Origin: a virus | DNA length: 30,897 bases | Virus record (IMG/VR): IMGVR_UViG_3300049024_000036 | Location: 1 to 30,897 of that record | Strand: one strand, 5' to 3' | Shown: piece by piece, positions 24,038 to 30,895 of the stretch | Layout: every line of letters starts with the position of its first letter | Numbering within the stretch: the first letter of the stretch is position 1 | Notes under the pieces: generated by a model | Told to the model about the DNA's origin: nothing | Databases searched by the model: none | Seen by the model: only the letters and a program-made list of their open reading frames with translations | Translations under genes and position numbers: made by a program

Positions 24038-24465
24038 CACGAAACGCCCCGCCAGACGAAGTCGCCCTTGTCCTCGCGGATCGCGGGTTCGGTCTCCACA
24101 CACGAGCATTCGTAGCCGCTGAGCTTGTCGGCCACGTACCGCCAGAAGTTGCGAACCCGGCCGTTGGGCACGTGGTTGTCCTCCTTGGCGTCGCTGAGGT
24201 CGAAGGCAGCGAGCGCGAAAAGCGCATCGGCGCTGGAACAGCGTGCGCCGTTCATGCTTACGCTGAGGTGGTACTCGGGGCCCAGCGGCTTCATTCCTGG
24301 CTTGTCGATGGCCACCTCTACCGCTGACAGCGCGAACAGCCCGGACACGTGCTCCCACGGCTCAATGGGATAGCCCAGCGCGGCCAGGTCGGGCGGGCAA
24401 CGCCACCACGTCGCGCGCTTCCAGCCCGCACCCTGCGGCTGCTTTGGCGTGATGACGGAGTTCAT
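24037..24465 (-). CDS. Hypothetical early-region protein, 142 aa
   Basis: ATG at 24463-24465 overlaps the RusA stop as ATGA. The protein begins MNSVITPKQPQGAGWKRATW, with W-rich N-terminal and central segments (EYHLSVSMNGARCSSADAL, AKEDNHVPNGRVRNFWRYVAD) and a C-terminal CSCVETEPAI. The EDNHVPNG-x-VRNFW core recurs in several phage genes of unknown function that I recall only as conserved hypotheticals. Position with RusA suggests a role in DNA processing, but none can be assigned. Confidence 0.72.
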   Translation of the reverse strand: MNSVITPKQPQGAGWKRATWWRCPPDLAALGYPIEPWEHVSGLFALSAVEVAIDKPGMKPLGPEYHLSVSMNGARCSSADALFALAAFDLSDAKEDNHVPNGRVRNFWRYVADKLSGYECSCVETEPAIREDKGDFVWRGVS

Positions 24466-25028
24466 GCCCCCGCCCCGACCAGCTGCTCACCGTCCCAAAC
24501 CGTGCGGCCGGCGGTGGGCACGGGCAGGGCATCAATCGCCGCCGTTACCGCCTCGATGTCGCCCAACAGGCTGGGCTGCATGTGCGCGACCGCAATCGGC
24601 GTGATCGTCACGACCACCCTGCCCTCGCCGTCGGGCTCCTTGCGCCGCTTGTGCAGGTCCCAAATCCACTTGTCGTCGGTGAAGACGATGCCCTGCAGGG
24701 CGTCGCTGAGCACCTTCTCGGCGTTCCCGAGGTCGATGCACTGCACGGTGTCATCCCAGGTCTGCGGCTCTTTGCGCGCCCGGCGCGCCCAGTCCTGCGG
24801 CCGGTGCGGATACAGGTCGAGCGTCACCGCAACGCGGTGCGGGAACGGCTCAGACAGGCCGATGCCGCTTGCGATGCCGGCGACCGCCTTCCGATACGCC
24901 TCGGCCTCGGGCGTCACGTACGTCATCGCCATCGGCTTGCCGGTGTGCTTCGACTTCACGACGCGGGTGGCCCAGTAGCGGTTCGCGCTGATCGGGTACG
25001 GCAGGGTCAACACGACGGCGGCGCTCAT
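24462..25028 (-). CDS. rusA: RusA-family Holliday junction resolvase, 188 aa
   Basis: ATG at 25026-25028 (MSAAVVLTLPYPISANRYW) overlaps the preceding stop as ATGA; the frame's longer start is not favoured. The protein shows the RusA opening LPYPISANRYW, a long middle helix, and DTVQCIDLGNAEKVLSDALQGIVFTDDKWI, where the Asp residues of the DLGNxxK and TDD segments are the metal-binding catalytic residues of RusA. It cuts four-way DNA junctions during recombination or replication. It is longer than the E. coli prophage enzyme (~120 residues) at both ends. Confidence 0.82.
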   Translation of the reverse strand: MSAAVVLTLPYPISANRYWATRVVKSKHTGKPMAMTYVTPEAEAYRKAVAGIASGIGLSEPFPHRVAVTLDLYPHRPQDWARRARKEPQTWDDTVQCIDLGNAEKVLSDALQGIVFTDDKWIWDLHKRRKEPDGEGRVVVTITPIAVAHMQPSLLGDIEAVTAAIDALPVPTAGRTVWDGEQLVGAGA

Positions 25029-25222
25029 GCCGGGCACCCACGCACAACGGCCACGACGATGGCGACCATCACGAGGGCGGGCACCGCGACCAGCAGGCCA
25101 CCCCAGGGCAGGCCATCGACCTCGGGCTTGTCGTCGCTGTCGTCAGCACCGGCAAGACTGCTCGGAACGTGCGGGCACGTGCGGCCCTGGTTGCAGGTGT
25201 TGGTGCAGGGTGGGCAGCTCAT
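25025..25222 (-). CDS. Small single-pass membrane protein, 65 aa
   Basis: ATG at 25220-25222 overlaps the upstream stop as ATGA, and the stop couples to rusA as ATGA. The protein begins MSCPPCTNTCNQGRTCPHV, with five Cys and one His in the first 20 residues, then an acidic linker and a hydrophobic segment (GLLVAVPALVMVAIVVAVV) before RGCPA. This is a cytoplasmic or membrane-bound metal- or redox-type N-terminus with one C-terminal transmembrane helix. No role is known. A holin is unlikely because of the position in the replication block. Confidence 0.68.
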   Translation of the reverse strand: MSCPPCTNTCNQGRTCPHVPSSLAGADDSDDKPEVDGLPWGGLLVAVPALVMVAIVVAVVRGCPA

Positions 25223-25506
25223 GCGGCAACTCCGAGGGATGTGAGCCACGTTGCGGCGCGCTTCGGGAGCGTCACGCCGGTGGCCGGTGCGGTGGTGGCG
25301 GGGATGGCGGTTTGAGGCAGCAGCGCGAGGGCTCGGACGTCGACGAACAGCGCGCAACCGGTGGGCGACAGGCAGTGGCTGGCGTCGATCTCGTCGCGGA
25401 AGTCGTCGGCGCGTGCCTGGCGTCGGGCGCAGCGATCAGCCTGCGGACAGGGCCGCTCGGGGATGCAGCGCGCCGTCAAAAGGGGCAGAGAGTCGCGGCG
25501 CTTCAT
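25219..25506 (-). CDS. Hypothetical Cys-containing protein, 95 aa
   Basis: ATG at 25504-25506 overlaps the preceding stop as ATGA. It begins MKRRDSLPLLTARCIPERPC, with Cys residues near 14, 20 and 26 (RCIPERPCPQADRCARR) and CLSPTGCALFVD further on, then an Ala/Pro/Thr-rich C-terminus. The Cys spacing could bind a metal, but no family is recognised. The surrounding helicase-loader, small membrane protein and rusA genes suggest a replication-linked role. Confidence 0.6.
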   Translation of the reverse strand: MKRRDSLPLLTARCIPERPCPQADRCARRQARADDFRDEIDASHCLSPTGCALFVDVRALALLPQTAIPATTAPATGVTLPKRAATWLTSLGVAA

Positions 25507-25997
25507 GGCTGCGGCTCCTCGACGCCGAACCCGGCTTCGACGCTCAGTGCGGTGCGCCATGCCGCCTTCTGCGCGATCGTCAGCGACACGCCGCGCGCCT
25601 CGTCGTCGCGCAGGGCTCGTGCCCACGCCTTCGGGTCCTTGGCCTCGGGCCGCTTGATGGCGCCGAGCACGCTGGCCACGAACGAGGCATCGACCTTCGG
25701 CGCCGGCAGCGCCTTCTGCGCGGGCTCTGGGACGCGGCGGCAGAGCGCGGCGAACTCGGGCAGGTTCGGCGGGCGCTCCGGCAGGTGGTCGAGGCCGTGC
25801 GCGATGGCTCGCGGGTTCTGCTGGAAGCCGCGCAGTTCGCGGCCCCACACGGCCTTCAGGTCGGCCACGTGCTGCACCGGATCAATCCCTTCCGGGCATT
25901 CCCACTGCCGGTCGAAGGCGGCGCCGTAGAAGCCGCGCATGGTGGTCCAGATGCGCTCAACCCAGGCGTCAGGGAGCGATGAGTCGGGATGGGACAT
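25503..25997 (-). CDS. Probable replication / helicase-loader-like protein, 164 aa
   Basis: ATG at 25995-25997 follows GGAGA about seven bases upstream. The protein begins MSHPDSSLPDAWVERIWTT, with W-rich helices (WTTMRGFYGAAFDRQWECP), then WGRELRGFQQNPRAIAHGL, and PPNLPEFAALCRRVPEP, a signature of phage P-type helicase loaders. A helical C-terminus with EEPQP end follows. It overlaps the end of the DUF1376 gene by 29 bp. The order DUF1376 then loader-like is the same as lambda O then P. The residues that would confirm helicase binding cannot be seen. Confidence 0.7.
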   Translation of the reverse strand: MSHPDSSLPDAWVERIWTTMRGFYGAAFDRQWECPEGIDPVQHVADLKAVWGRELRGFQQNPRAIAHGLDHLPERPPNLPEFAALCRRVPEPAQKALPAPKVDASFVASVLGAIKRPEAKDPKAWARALRDDEARGVSLTIAQKAAWRTALSVEAGFGVEEPQP

Positions 25998-26979
25998 CGA
26001 CGGTCTCCGGTTCGGTGGTGGGTGGTGCCGTGGGGCGCACGGCGCCGGTCATCAGCCCGGCGGTGGCGAGCTGGCGGCTCTTGCGGTCGGTGGCGTGCGG
26101 CAGCGGGCCGTGGTGCACCCCTGCGGCCGCTTCGGCGGCGTCCTGGCGCTGCCCCTGCACCGTGGACAGCACGTAGGCGAAGGGGTCGCGTTTGGTCTTC
26201 GCCTTGGCGACGGCGCCGAGGAATTCCGCCTCGGTGGCGCCGGCTTGCAGCAACACGGCGAGCGTGGGGTGGCCGGGGTTCACGTTGCCGACGCCTGCGG
26301 CCTTGAGCGCACGGCAGATGCGCCCGGCAGGCGTCGGTTGGTGCCCCACATCGGCCGGGTCGCCGAGTTCGCGCAGCGCGGTATGCGGTGCAGCAGGTGG
26401 TGGTGCGTGCTCTTTCTCTTCTTCTGGGTACTGGTGTCTGGTGTCTGGTGTCTGGGTAGCCGTTGCAGGCGTCTCAGGTGCCGTATCAGGTCGCGTATCA
26501 GGTGCCGTATCAGTTGCGGCAGCTGATACGCGTTTCACGTCGATGCCGTTTCGCTCCGCAATCTGTCTCAGCTCGGGGGTTTTGACGTTCCATGCGGCCT
26601 GCACACCCACTGTGCGAAGCGCATCAAACAGCGCAGCGCGGACAGCGCGATGCCGCTTCAGGCGGGTGTCCTTGTTCTGTCGGCGCTCTTCGCGCTCGGG
26701 CTCGCCGGCCTGGTACGCCTCGATCTCGGCGTCGCAGCGGGTTTGATGCCAGCCGTCTTCACGCAAGTCGAAGAACTCGTGCAGCACCGTTTCGACGGCC
26801 TCACGCTCTTCCTTCGTACGCGCACCGATCAGCCGCTGCGTGGCCTTGATGTCGGCCGGCAGCGGCTTCTCCGTCGCGTAGTACTTGCGGATGAGCCGGC
26901 TGTAGGCGGCGTCCTCGACGAACGACAGGTGACCGGTGGCCTCGGCGTAGTCGCCGAGGTGGTGCTCGTAGTAGTTCAA
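25969..26979 (-). CDS. DUF1376 replication protein, 336 aa
   Basis: I chose TTG at 26977-26979 because it overlaps the preceding stop as TTGA, has GAGGGG six bases before it, and gives the standard DUF1376 opening MNYYEHHLGDYAEATGHL; longer starts would extend into the previous gene. Residues 1-90 are the DUF1376 domain, a winged-helix-like DNA-binding domain of phage replication initiators (EDAAYSRLIRKYYATEKPLP, QRLIGARTKEER). A basic linker, a Pro/Thr/Asp-rich stretch encoded by the iteron-like repeats (about residues 150-170), and a C-terminal helical domain (TEAEFLGAVAKAKTK, FAYVLSTVQGQ) follow. It probably initiates replication, analogous to lambda O. Confidence 0.82.
   Translation of the reverse strand: MNYYEHHLGDYAEATGHLSFVEDAAYSRLIRKYYATEKPLPADIKATQRLIGARTKEEREAVETVLHEFFDLREDGWHQTRCDAEIEAYQAGEPEREERRQNKDTRLKRHRAVRAALFDALRTVGVQAAWNVKTPELRQIAERNGIDVKRVSAAATDTAPDTRPDTAPETPATATQTPDTRHQYPEEEKEHAPPPAAPHTALRELGDPADVGHQPTPAGRICRALKAAGVGNVNPGHPTLAVLLQAGATEAEFLGAVAKAKTKRDPFAYVLSTVQGQRQDAAEAAAGVHHGPLPHATDRKSRQLATAGLMTGAVRPTAPPTTEPETVDVPSRLIAP
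26431..26530. repeat. Iteron-like repeats, candidate replication origin
   Basis: Four tandem 12-bp repeats lie inside the DUF1376 gene: GTCTCAGGTGCC (26471-26482), GTATCAGGTCGC (26483-26494), GTATCAGGTGCC (26495-26506) and GTATCAGTTGCG (26507-26518), then an inverted copy GCAGCTGATACG (26519-26530). Three 7-bp CTGGTGT repeats precede them (26431-26451), after a pyrimidine-rich tract (26411-26426). In lambda, four iterons in gene O form the origin. Here they also encode a repeated (D/E)T(A/R)P linker, which could explain them. Confidence 0.6.
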
Positions 26980-27200
26980 GCGCACCCCCTCGACATCAGT
27001 TGTCGGATGCGCGCCTTGTCCGCTGCGCAGCGCAGGCGCTGGCATTCGCAGCAGGACGCGTTGCGCGTGTACCTCTCGGCGACGTGGCCGTGCACACAGG
27101 GCTTTCCGTCTCGATAGCGCGAGCGGCCTTCAGACGCCGCTCGGGTGCGCAAGTCCACCTCAGCCGGCACGAGGGGTGCGGGGAGCGTGGTTTCAGTCAT
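26976..27200 (-). CDS. Small HNH-type or zinc-finger-like protein, 74 aa
   Basis: ATG at 27198-27200 overlaps the PP-loop gene stop as ATGA; an ATG two codons upstream is possible but less consistent. The protein begins MTETTLPAPLVPAEVDLRT, with GKPCVHGHVAERYTRNASCCECQRLRC, where C-x-H-x-H and C-x2-C pairs look like a zinc knuckle. This is the layout of short phage proteins sometimes labelled HNH-like, but the catalytic Asn/His core is not visible. A DNA-binding zinc protein is the safe reading. Its end couples to the DUF1376 start by TTGA. Confidence 0.75.
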   Translation of the reverse strand: MTETTLPAPLVPAEVDLRTRAASEGRSRYRDGKPCVHGHVAERYTRNASCCECQRLRCAADKARIRQLMSRGCA

Positions 27201-28156
27201 TCGCACAGTCCGTAGGCGCTTTCGCAGGCCTTCGGCTCCTCAGAGATGCGGATCCAGTCCAGCGTCTTGCCGCCCTGACCGGTTTGGCTCCAGCCGACGA
27301 CGTTGTGGATGCCGCGGCGGTTCAGGTGGGCGTCACGGTGCGGATCTGGGAAGAAGCTCGCTTCCTGCTGCTTGGCGGCGAGCGAGACGGCCACTTCCCA
27401 ATACGCGATGCGCTCGATGTGGTTGGGGAAGCGCTTCGAGATTTCGAGCACTTCGTCTTTCGAGGCGTTGACGCACGGCATGCAGCCGACGCGCGTCATG
27501 CCCTGGCGATAGAGCGGGTTCGGGTCCAGGCCGACGATGCGGTGCGCCTCGAACACGTCCGACGCGGTCCAGCGCAGGATCGGTCGGTAGTTGTAGAGAC
27601 CACCTCCCGCGACTTCGAAGAGGCGGTCGCACGCCGGCACGTTGGCCGTGCAGGCGAGGCGAGACCGGCGCGCTTCGCTCTCGTCGATGCGGACGCCTTG
27701 CCAAGCCCAAACGGCTTCGCACTCACCGCGCTCGATGAACCCGAGCTGGTGCTCGACCAGCGGTTTCGTCTTCAGAAACTCGGTGCAGAACTGCGCGCGG
27801 CGCGACGGGAATCGACCTTTCCAGAGGCAGAGGTCGAGGAAAGGGTTGCCCGTGGGCACAAGCGCGGCCACGGCGCGATCCACGTCGGCCTGAGACAGGC
27901 CCTCGGCTGGCCAGTGCTCGCGGATGTACTCGCGCCGGCGCAGCACTTCGGCGGTGAGGTCCGCCCGCAGCGTTACGACCTCGATGCCAAGGTGCCGAGC
28001 CATGTACGCCAGCCACTCCGGGGTGCTCTCGTGCTCGTTGCCGGTGTCGCAGAAGGCGAAGCGCAGCGACTCCCGCGGCTGGGTTTCGAGTGCGAGGATG
28101 GCCGTGGCAGCGCTGTCCTTGCCACCGCTGATGCTCACGCAGTGAATGATCGTCAC
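27197..28156 (-). CDS. PAPS-reductase-family / DndC-like PP-loop protein, 319 aa
   Basis: GTG at 28154-28156 overlaps the methylase stop as GTGA, with GGAGG upstream. Residues 10-15 are SGGKDS, the PP-loop that binds ATP or adenylyl substrate, then AFCDTGNEHESTPEW, VTLRADLT, and AQFCTEFLKTKPL. Cysteine pairs CTANVPAC and GCMPC could hold an iron-sulfur cluster. A later TRVGCMPCVNASKDEV segment is typical of phage PAPS-reductase-like proteins and of DndC, the DNA phosphorothioation sulfur-transfer protein. It is fused in coupling to an adenine methylase. The substrate is unknown: DNA sulfur modification, tRNA thiolation or sulfate metabolism are all possible. Confidence 0.8.
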   Translation of the reverse strand: MTIIHCVSISGGKDSAATAILALETQPRESLRFAFCDTGNEHESTPEWLAYMARHLGIEVVTLRADLTAEVLRRREYIREHWPAEGLSQADVDRAVAALVPTGNPFLDLCLWKGRFPSRRAQFCTEFLKTKPLVEHQLGFIERGECEAVWAWQGVRIDESEARRSRLACTANVPACDRLFEVAGGGLYNYRPILRWTASDVFEAHRIVGLDPNPLYRQGMTRVGCMPCVNASKDEVLEISKRFPNHIERIAYWEVAVSLAAKQQEASFFPDPHRDAHLNRRGIHNVVGWSQTGQGGKTLDWIRISEEPKACESAYGLCE

Positions 28157-29016
28157 GCTGCGACCTCCGCGAACAGCCCGCCATGCGACTGCGCCAGAGC
28201 GGCACTGCATGCGGGGTTGAGCCAGACGACTTCGGTGCGCATGCGTGCACGGTCGGCAACGTGGCTGCGCTGATGCCGCTCCCAGCCCTTGAACAGTGCT
28301 TCGTACAGGCCACTCGGATAGCCCGACACGACCACCATGCCGCTGCACGCATGCAGTTGCGCCGCCAGTGCCTCGTGCTCCGCGTCGGTCATCTCGAAGC
28401 GGTATCCGTTGGTCGTGCTGCTGCCCTTGGACAGGGCAGAACGCGTGCTGTGCACGTATGGCGGATCGCAGTAGATCAGCGTGTTCGGTGCGTCCATGCG
28501 GCGGATCACCGGGAGCGCGTCGTCGCTTTCGAGCAGTACTCCCGCCAAGCGCGCGCGGAAGTCGTCGATCGACTCTGGCCAGGTGCGCCACTCGGCCGAC
28601 GGCAGGGCTCGACCATCGGTCAGGCGCGATCGAAATCCCGTGCGCGTTGTGCGGCAGGCCGAGTCCGACCCATGCCCCATGAACGAGCGAACAACCAGCC
28701 GATGGGCGGCATCAATGCGATCGGTCGGTTCCCCGAACGCCCACTCCAACTCGGCGCGGGCGTACGGCGTCAAGGCGGCGCGGCGCTTCAGCTCGGCGCC
28801 AGCCTCTGGATCTCGCAGTACTCGGAAGAATTCAACGATGCGATCGTCGCGGTCGTTCAGACATTCGGCCGGCACGCGTGGCTTGAGCAGCAACACGGAC
28901 GCCGCGCCGCAGAACGGCTCGACGTAGGCTTGGTGCGGCGGGAAGAACTGCAAGATCCACGGGGCCAGCCGGAACTTGCCGCCGTGGTATCGAAGCGCGG
29001 GGCGGGTGACGGTCAC
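28153..29016 (-). CDS. DNA N6-adenine methyltransferase (Dam/D12 class), 287 aa
   Basis: GTG at 29014-29016 overlaps the preceding stop as GTGA. The protein begins with TRPALRYHGGKFRLAPWI (motif X, SAM binding), then AYVEPFCGAASVLLLK (motif I, FxG), and later IYCDPPYVHS near residue 187 (motif IV, catalytic DPPY). The target-recognition part lies between, with the charged LKRRAALTPYARAELEWAF segment. It should methylate adenine in a short double-stranded site, either to protect phage DNA or to regulate phage promoters. It lies between the DUF6884-like and PP-loop genes. Confidence 0.87.
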   Translation of the reverse strand: MTVTRPALRYHGGKFRLAPWILQFFPPHQAYVEPFCGAASVLLLKPRVPAECLNDRDDRIVEFFRVLRDPEAGAELKRRAALTPYARAELEWAFGEPTDRIDAAHRLVVRSFMGHGSDSACRTTRTGFRSRLTDGRALPSAEWRTWPESIDDFRARLAGVLLESDDALPVIRRMDAPNTLIYCDPPYVHSTRSALSKGSSTTNGYRFEMTDAEHEALAAQLHACSGMVVVSGYPSGLYEALFKGWERHQRSHVADRARMRTEVVWLNPACSAALAQSHGGLFAEVAA

Positions 29017-29474
29017 GCTGCAACGTCCTCAAACAGCACCGGCTGCTCAAGCTGCTGGTTCAGCCACTGCAAGCGCTGGCCGATCTGCATGCCCTGCATG
29101 GGTTGGTGAACGGTGCACCACGCCTCGACCAGCGGCACCCACCCCGCGTAGTCCTGCCCGGCCAGAAGCGTGATCTCCAGGCGGTCGGCGCCGTAGAAGG
29201 TGGTCAGCGCGTCGATGTCCATCGCCACGCTTTTCGCCCACGCCTGCCGCGCCTCTGGCTTCAGCGAGGCCATCGCGCAGTCGTAGGGCGCGAGCTGGCT
29301 GTCGGGCTTGATGAGGCCATACGCGGCCGACAGCACATGCCAGTCGTGGCGCTGCTGGCTGGCCCACTGCGCGGCCTTGCGGAACAGCGCCGAGCGATAG
29401 AGCTCGCGTGCCGGGGCAATACGCCCCAGCTTCTCGGCGCAGCAGCCGATAAGGGTTAGGTGGTGGGTCTTCAT
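29013..29474 (-). CDS. DUF6884-like protein, 153 aa
   Basis: ATG at 29472-29474 overlaps the preceding stop as ATGA. The protein begins MKTHHLTLIGCCAEKLGRI, then PARELYRSALFRKAAQWA, LSAAYGLIKPDSQLAPYDCA, ITLLAGQDYAGWVPLV, and IGQRLQWLNQQL. This order (opening strand with Cys, ELYxSxLFRK, LSxxYGL, LLAGxxYxxWVP) matches the family I know as DUF6884, whose function I do not know. Its company (a methylase and a PP-loop protein) suggests a DNA-related role. The family name is from recall. Confidence 0.75.
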   Translation of the reverse strand: MKTHHLTLIGCCAEKLGRIAPARELYRSALFRKAAQWASQQRHDWHVLSAAYGLIKPDSQLAPYDCAMASLKPEARQAWAKSVAMDIDALTTFYGADRLEITLLAGQDYAGWVPLVEAWCTVHQPMQGMQIGQRLQWLNQQLEQPVLFEDVAA

Positions 29475-30079
29475 GCGCCGCTGCCCCCATCAACACCCAG
29501 GTATTGCCGCCAGCTCTTCCACCCCTCGGGCGTGATGAAGCCCCAGCTGCGGCGCTTGCGGCCGACGATCCACAGCGTGCGGGCCGGAGTCCCCCCGACG
29601 GGGATCACGAGGCGGTGCGATGCCTCGGCGCGCCGGTAGACGACAGCGCCCGGCCCACGCCAGTGGATGCCGAAGGCGGCCAGCAGTTCGCGGTCGGCCG
29701 GCTGGGCGAATGGCACGAAGTGCAGCAGGCGACCGTAGAACTCGGGAAAGCGCACGCCCGCCTCGGGAGGCTCGCAGACCTCCCAGTAGCCGCCGTCCAG
29801 CACGACGCTGATGCTGTTGACCGGGTGATCGTGGCGCGCGCGGTCGTGGTCGCTGCGCAGAATGGTGTGGGCGCGACAGGCCGCGCGCTCGGTCAGCCAC
29901 GCGTGCAGGCGCCCCAGCGTGCGCCCGTGCCACGTCGGGTTGCCGGCGTTGCGTGCCGCGCTGTGATAACCCAGCACCCAGCCCCGCTGCATGTAGCCGT
30001 CGAGGTGGAAGTACGGGCGCCGCATGGCCCATGTGTGCAGGCGAAGCAGCGGCTTCAGGGTGAAGGTGGGCAGCTTCAT
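29471..30079 (-). CDS. Cupin-like phage protein, 202 aa
   Basis: I chose ATG at 30077-30079 (MKLPTFTLKPLLRLHTWAM), which overlaps the preceding stop as ATGA; a much longer in-frame extension to 30469 would be nested in other genes. The centre carries HDHPVNSISVVLDGGYWEV, which resembles a cupin strand with a HxH metal pair, and RSDHDRARHDH. The C-terminus (VIPVGGTPARTLWIVGRKRRS) completes a beta-barrel. Such proteins are frequent in phages and are predicted metal-dependent dioxygenase- or isomerase-like folds, but the substrate is not known. It is probably cytoplasmic. Confidence 0.75.
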   Translation of the reverse strand: MKLPTFTLKPLLRLHTWAMRRPYFHLDGYMQRGWVLGYHSAARNAGNPTWHGRTLGRLHAWLTERAACRAHTILRSDHDRARHDHPVNSISVVLDGGYWEVCEPPEAGVRFPEFYGRLLHFVPFAQPADRELLAAFGIHWRGPGAVVYRRAEASHRLVIPVGGTPARTLWIVGRKRRSWGFITPEGWKSWRQYLGVDGGSGA

Positions 30080-30345
30080 GCGTTCCCCCCGGTCTGCGTC
30101 AGCAGCGACAGCACAACCTCGCGATTGCCCTGCTCGATGTTCGAGCTGACAAGATCCATCGCCATGGCGGGCGTCATCTTTCGCTGGTCTTGCAGCGCGA
30201 TGAGCTGACCCACGCAGTGCGACATGACGGCGAGCAGTTCGTCGGCCTGCAGCGTCGCACCGTGCGTGCGCATGGCCTCTTCCAAGGCTTTGCGAAAGGC
30301 CAGGTGCAGCGCGTTGGGCGCCGAGTTCTTCATGGGGGTGTTCAT
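30076..30345 (-). CDS. Hypothetical helical protein, 89 aa
   Basis: ATG at 30343-30345 overlaps the regulator stop as ATGA, and its own stop couples to the cupin-like gene. The sequence MNTPMKNSAPNALHLAFRK is followed by helices (ALEEAMRTHGATLQADELLAVMSHCVGQLIALQ) and IEQGNREVVLSLLTQTGG. No motif is diagnostic; it may be a small regulatory or partner protein. An ATG four codons downstream is also possible. Confidence 0.7.
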   Translation of the reverse strand: MNTPMKNSAPNALHLAFRKALEEAMRTHGATLQADELLAVMSHCVGQLIALQDQRKMTPAMAMDLVSSNIEQGNREVVLSLLTQTGGNA

Positions 30346-30716
30346 GCCGCGATCCCCCCGCCGGCCAGCACGCGCTTGAGGGCGACGTTCTCCTCGCGCA
30401 GCAGCCGGTTCTGGCGCTCCAGCTCGGTCTCGACGCGGCGCATGCTGCTGAGGTCATAGCCGCGCGCAAGGTTCATCCACAGCAGCGGCGCGTCGTTGCC
30501 GCACACGTCCATCAGCGCCGTGAGCTTCGGCCAGACGATGCCCTCCTTGCCGTCGGTCCAGCGGGAGAACTGCGCCTTGTCGGTCTTCAGTTCCTCCTGC
30601 ACCTGCTTCGGGGTGAGGCCTGCGACCTTCGCGCAGAGGTCGATGGAGCCGCCCAGCGACTGTTCGCGGGCGATCTCTTGCAGCGTGACCTGCGAGGGGA
30701 AACCTAGTTGGTGCAC
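30342..30716 (-). CDS. Phage regulator with helix-turn-helix and coiled coil, 124 aa
   Basis: I chose GTG at 30714-30716 because GAGAAG lies about five bases upstream, and the longer start at 30794 would overlap the divergent gene and leave no promoter region. The middle residues (about 27-62: LCAKVAGLTPKQVQEELKTDKAQFSRWTDGKEGI) fit a helix-turn-helix, and ELERQNRLLREENVALKRVL at the end is a leucine-zipper-like coil, indicating a dimer. Similar proteins in Burkholderiales prophages are thought to control early genes. It heads the long leftward unit. Whether it activates or represses is unknown. Confidence 0.75.
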   Translation of the reverse strand: MHQLGFPSQVTLQEIAREQSLGGSIDLCAKVAGLTPKQVQEELKTDKAQFSRWTDGKEGIVWPKLTALMDVCGNDAPLLWMNLARGYDLSSMRRVETELERQNRLLREENVALKRVLAGGGIAA

Positions 30717-30775
30717 AACGCTTCTCGATTCATTTGAGAGAGGTTGAGAGGCACGGCCGGGCAAAACTGAAAGCC
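30717..30775. promoter_or_regulatory. Divergent control region with two TTGAGAG repeats
   Basis: The 59-bp gap between the regulator start and the plus-strand gene contains TTGAGAG at 30734-30740 and again at 30744-30750, a spacing of 10 bases, one helical turn. This suits binding of a dimeric regulator. No consensus -35/-10 pair could be placed with confidence. Confidence 0.5.
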
Positions 30776-30895
30776 ATGAACAAACTGCCACCACCGGATG
30801 AATGGGCCCGCGACAAACTGCGGTTCGTGCTGCGGCTTGCGCTCAAGCGCTGGCTCTTCGAAATCGAGCTGCTGACGCGCGAGGCGGGGCTGTGA
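30776..30895 (+). CDS. Small divergent protein, 39 aa
   Basis: ATG at 30776-30778 gives MNKLPPPDEWARDKLRFVL and ends in TREAGL before TGA at 30893-30895. The codons are mostly G/C-ending, and the Leu/Arg/Trp-rich body would form one amphipathic helix. It is the only apparent plus-strand gene in the window and points away from the regulator, so it may be the first gene of a second early operon continuing past the right edge. No Shine-Dalgarno sequence is clear. Family unknown. Confidence 0.5.
   Translation: MNKLPPPDEWARDKLRFVLRLALKRWLFEIELLTREAGL

Noticed and set aside
26431-26451. Microsatellite-type CTGGTGT repeat as a phase-variation site
   Set aside because: Three 7-bp copies are too few for obvious slippage, and the repeat sits next to iteron-like repeats, so it is better discussed with the candidate origin.
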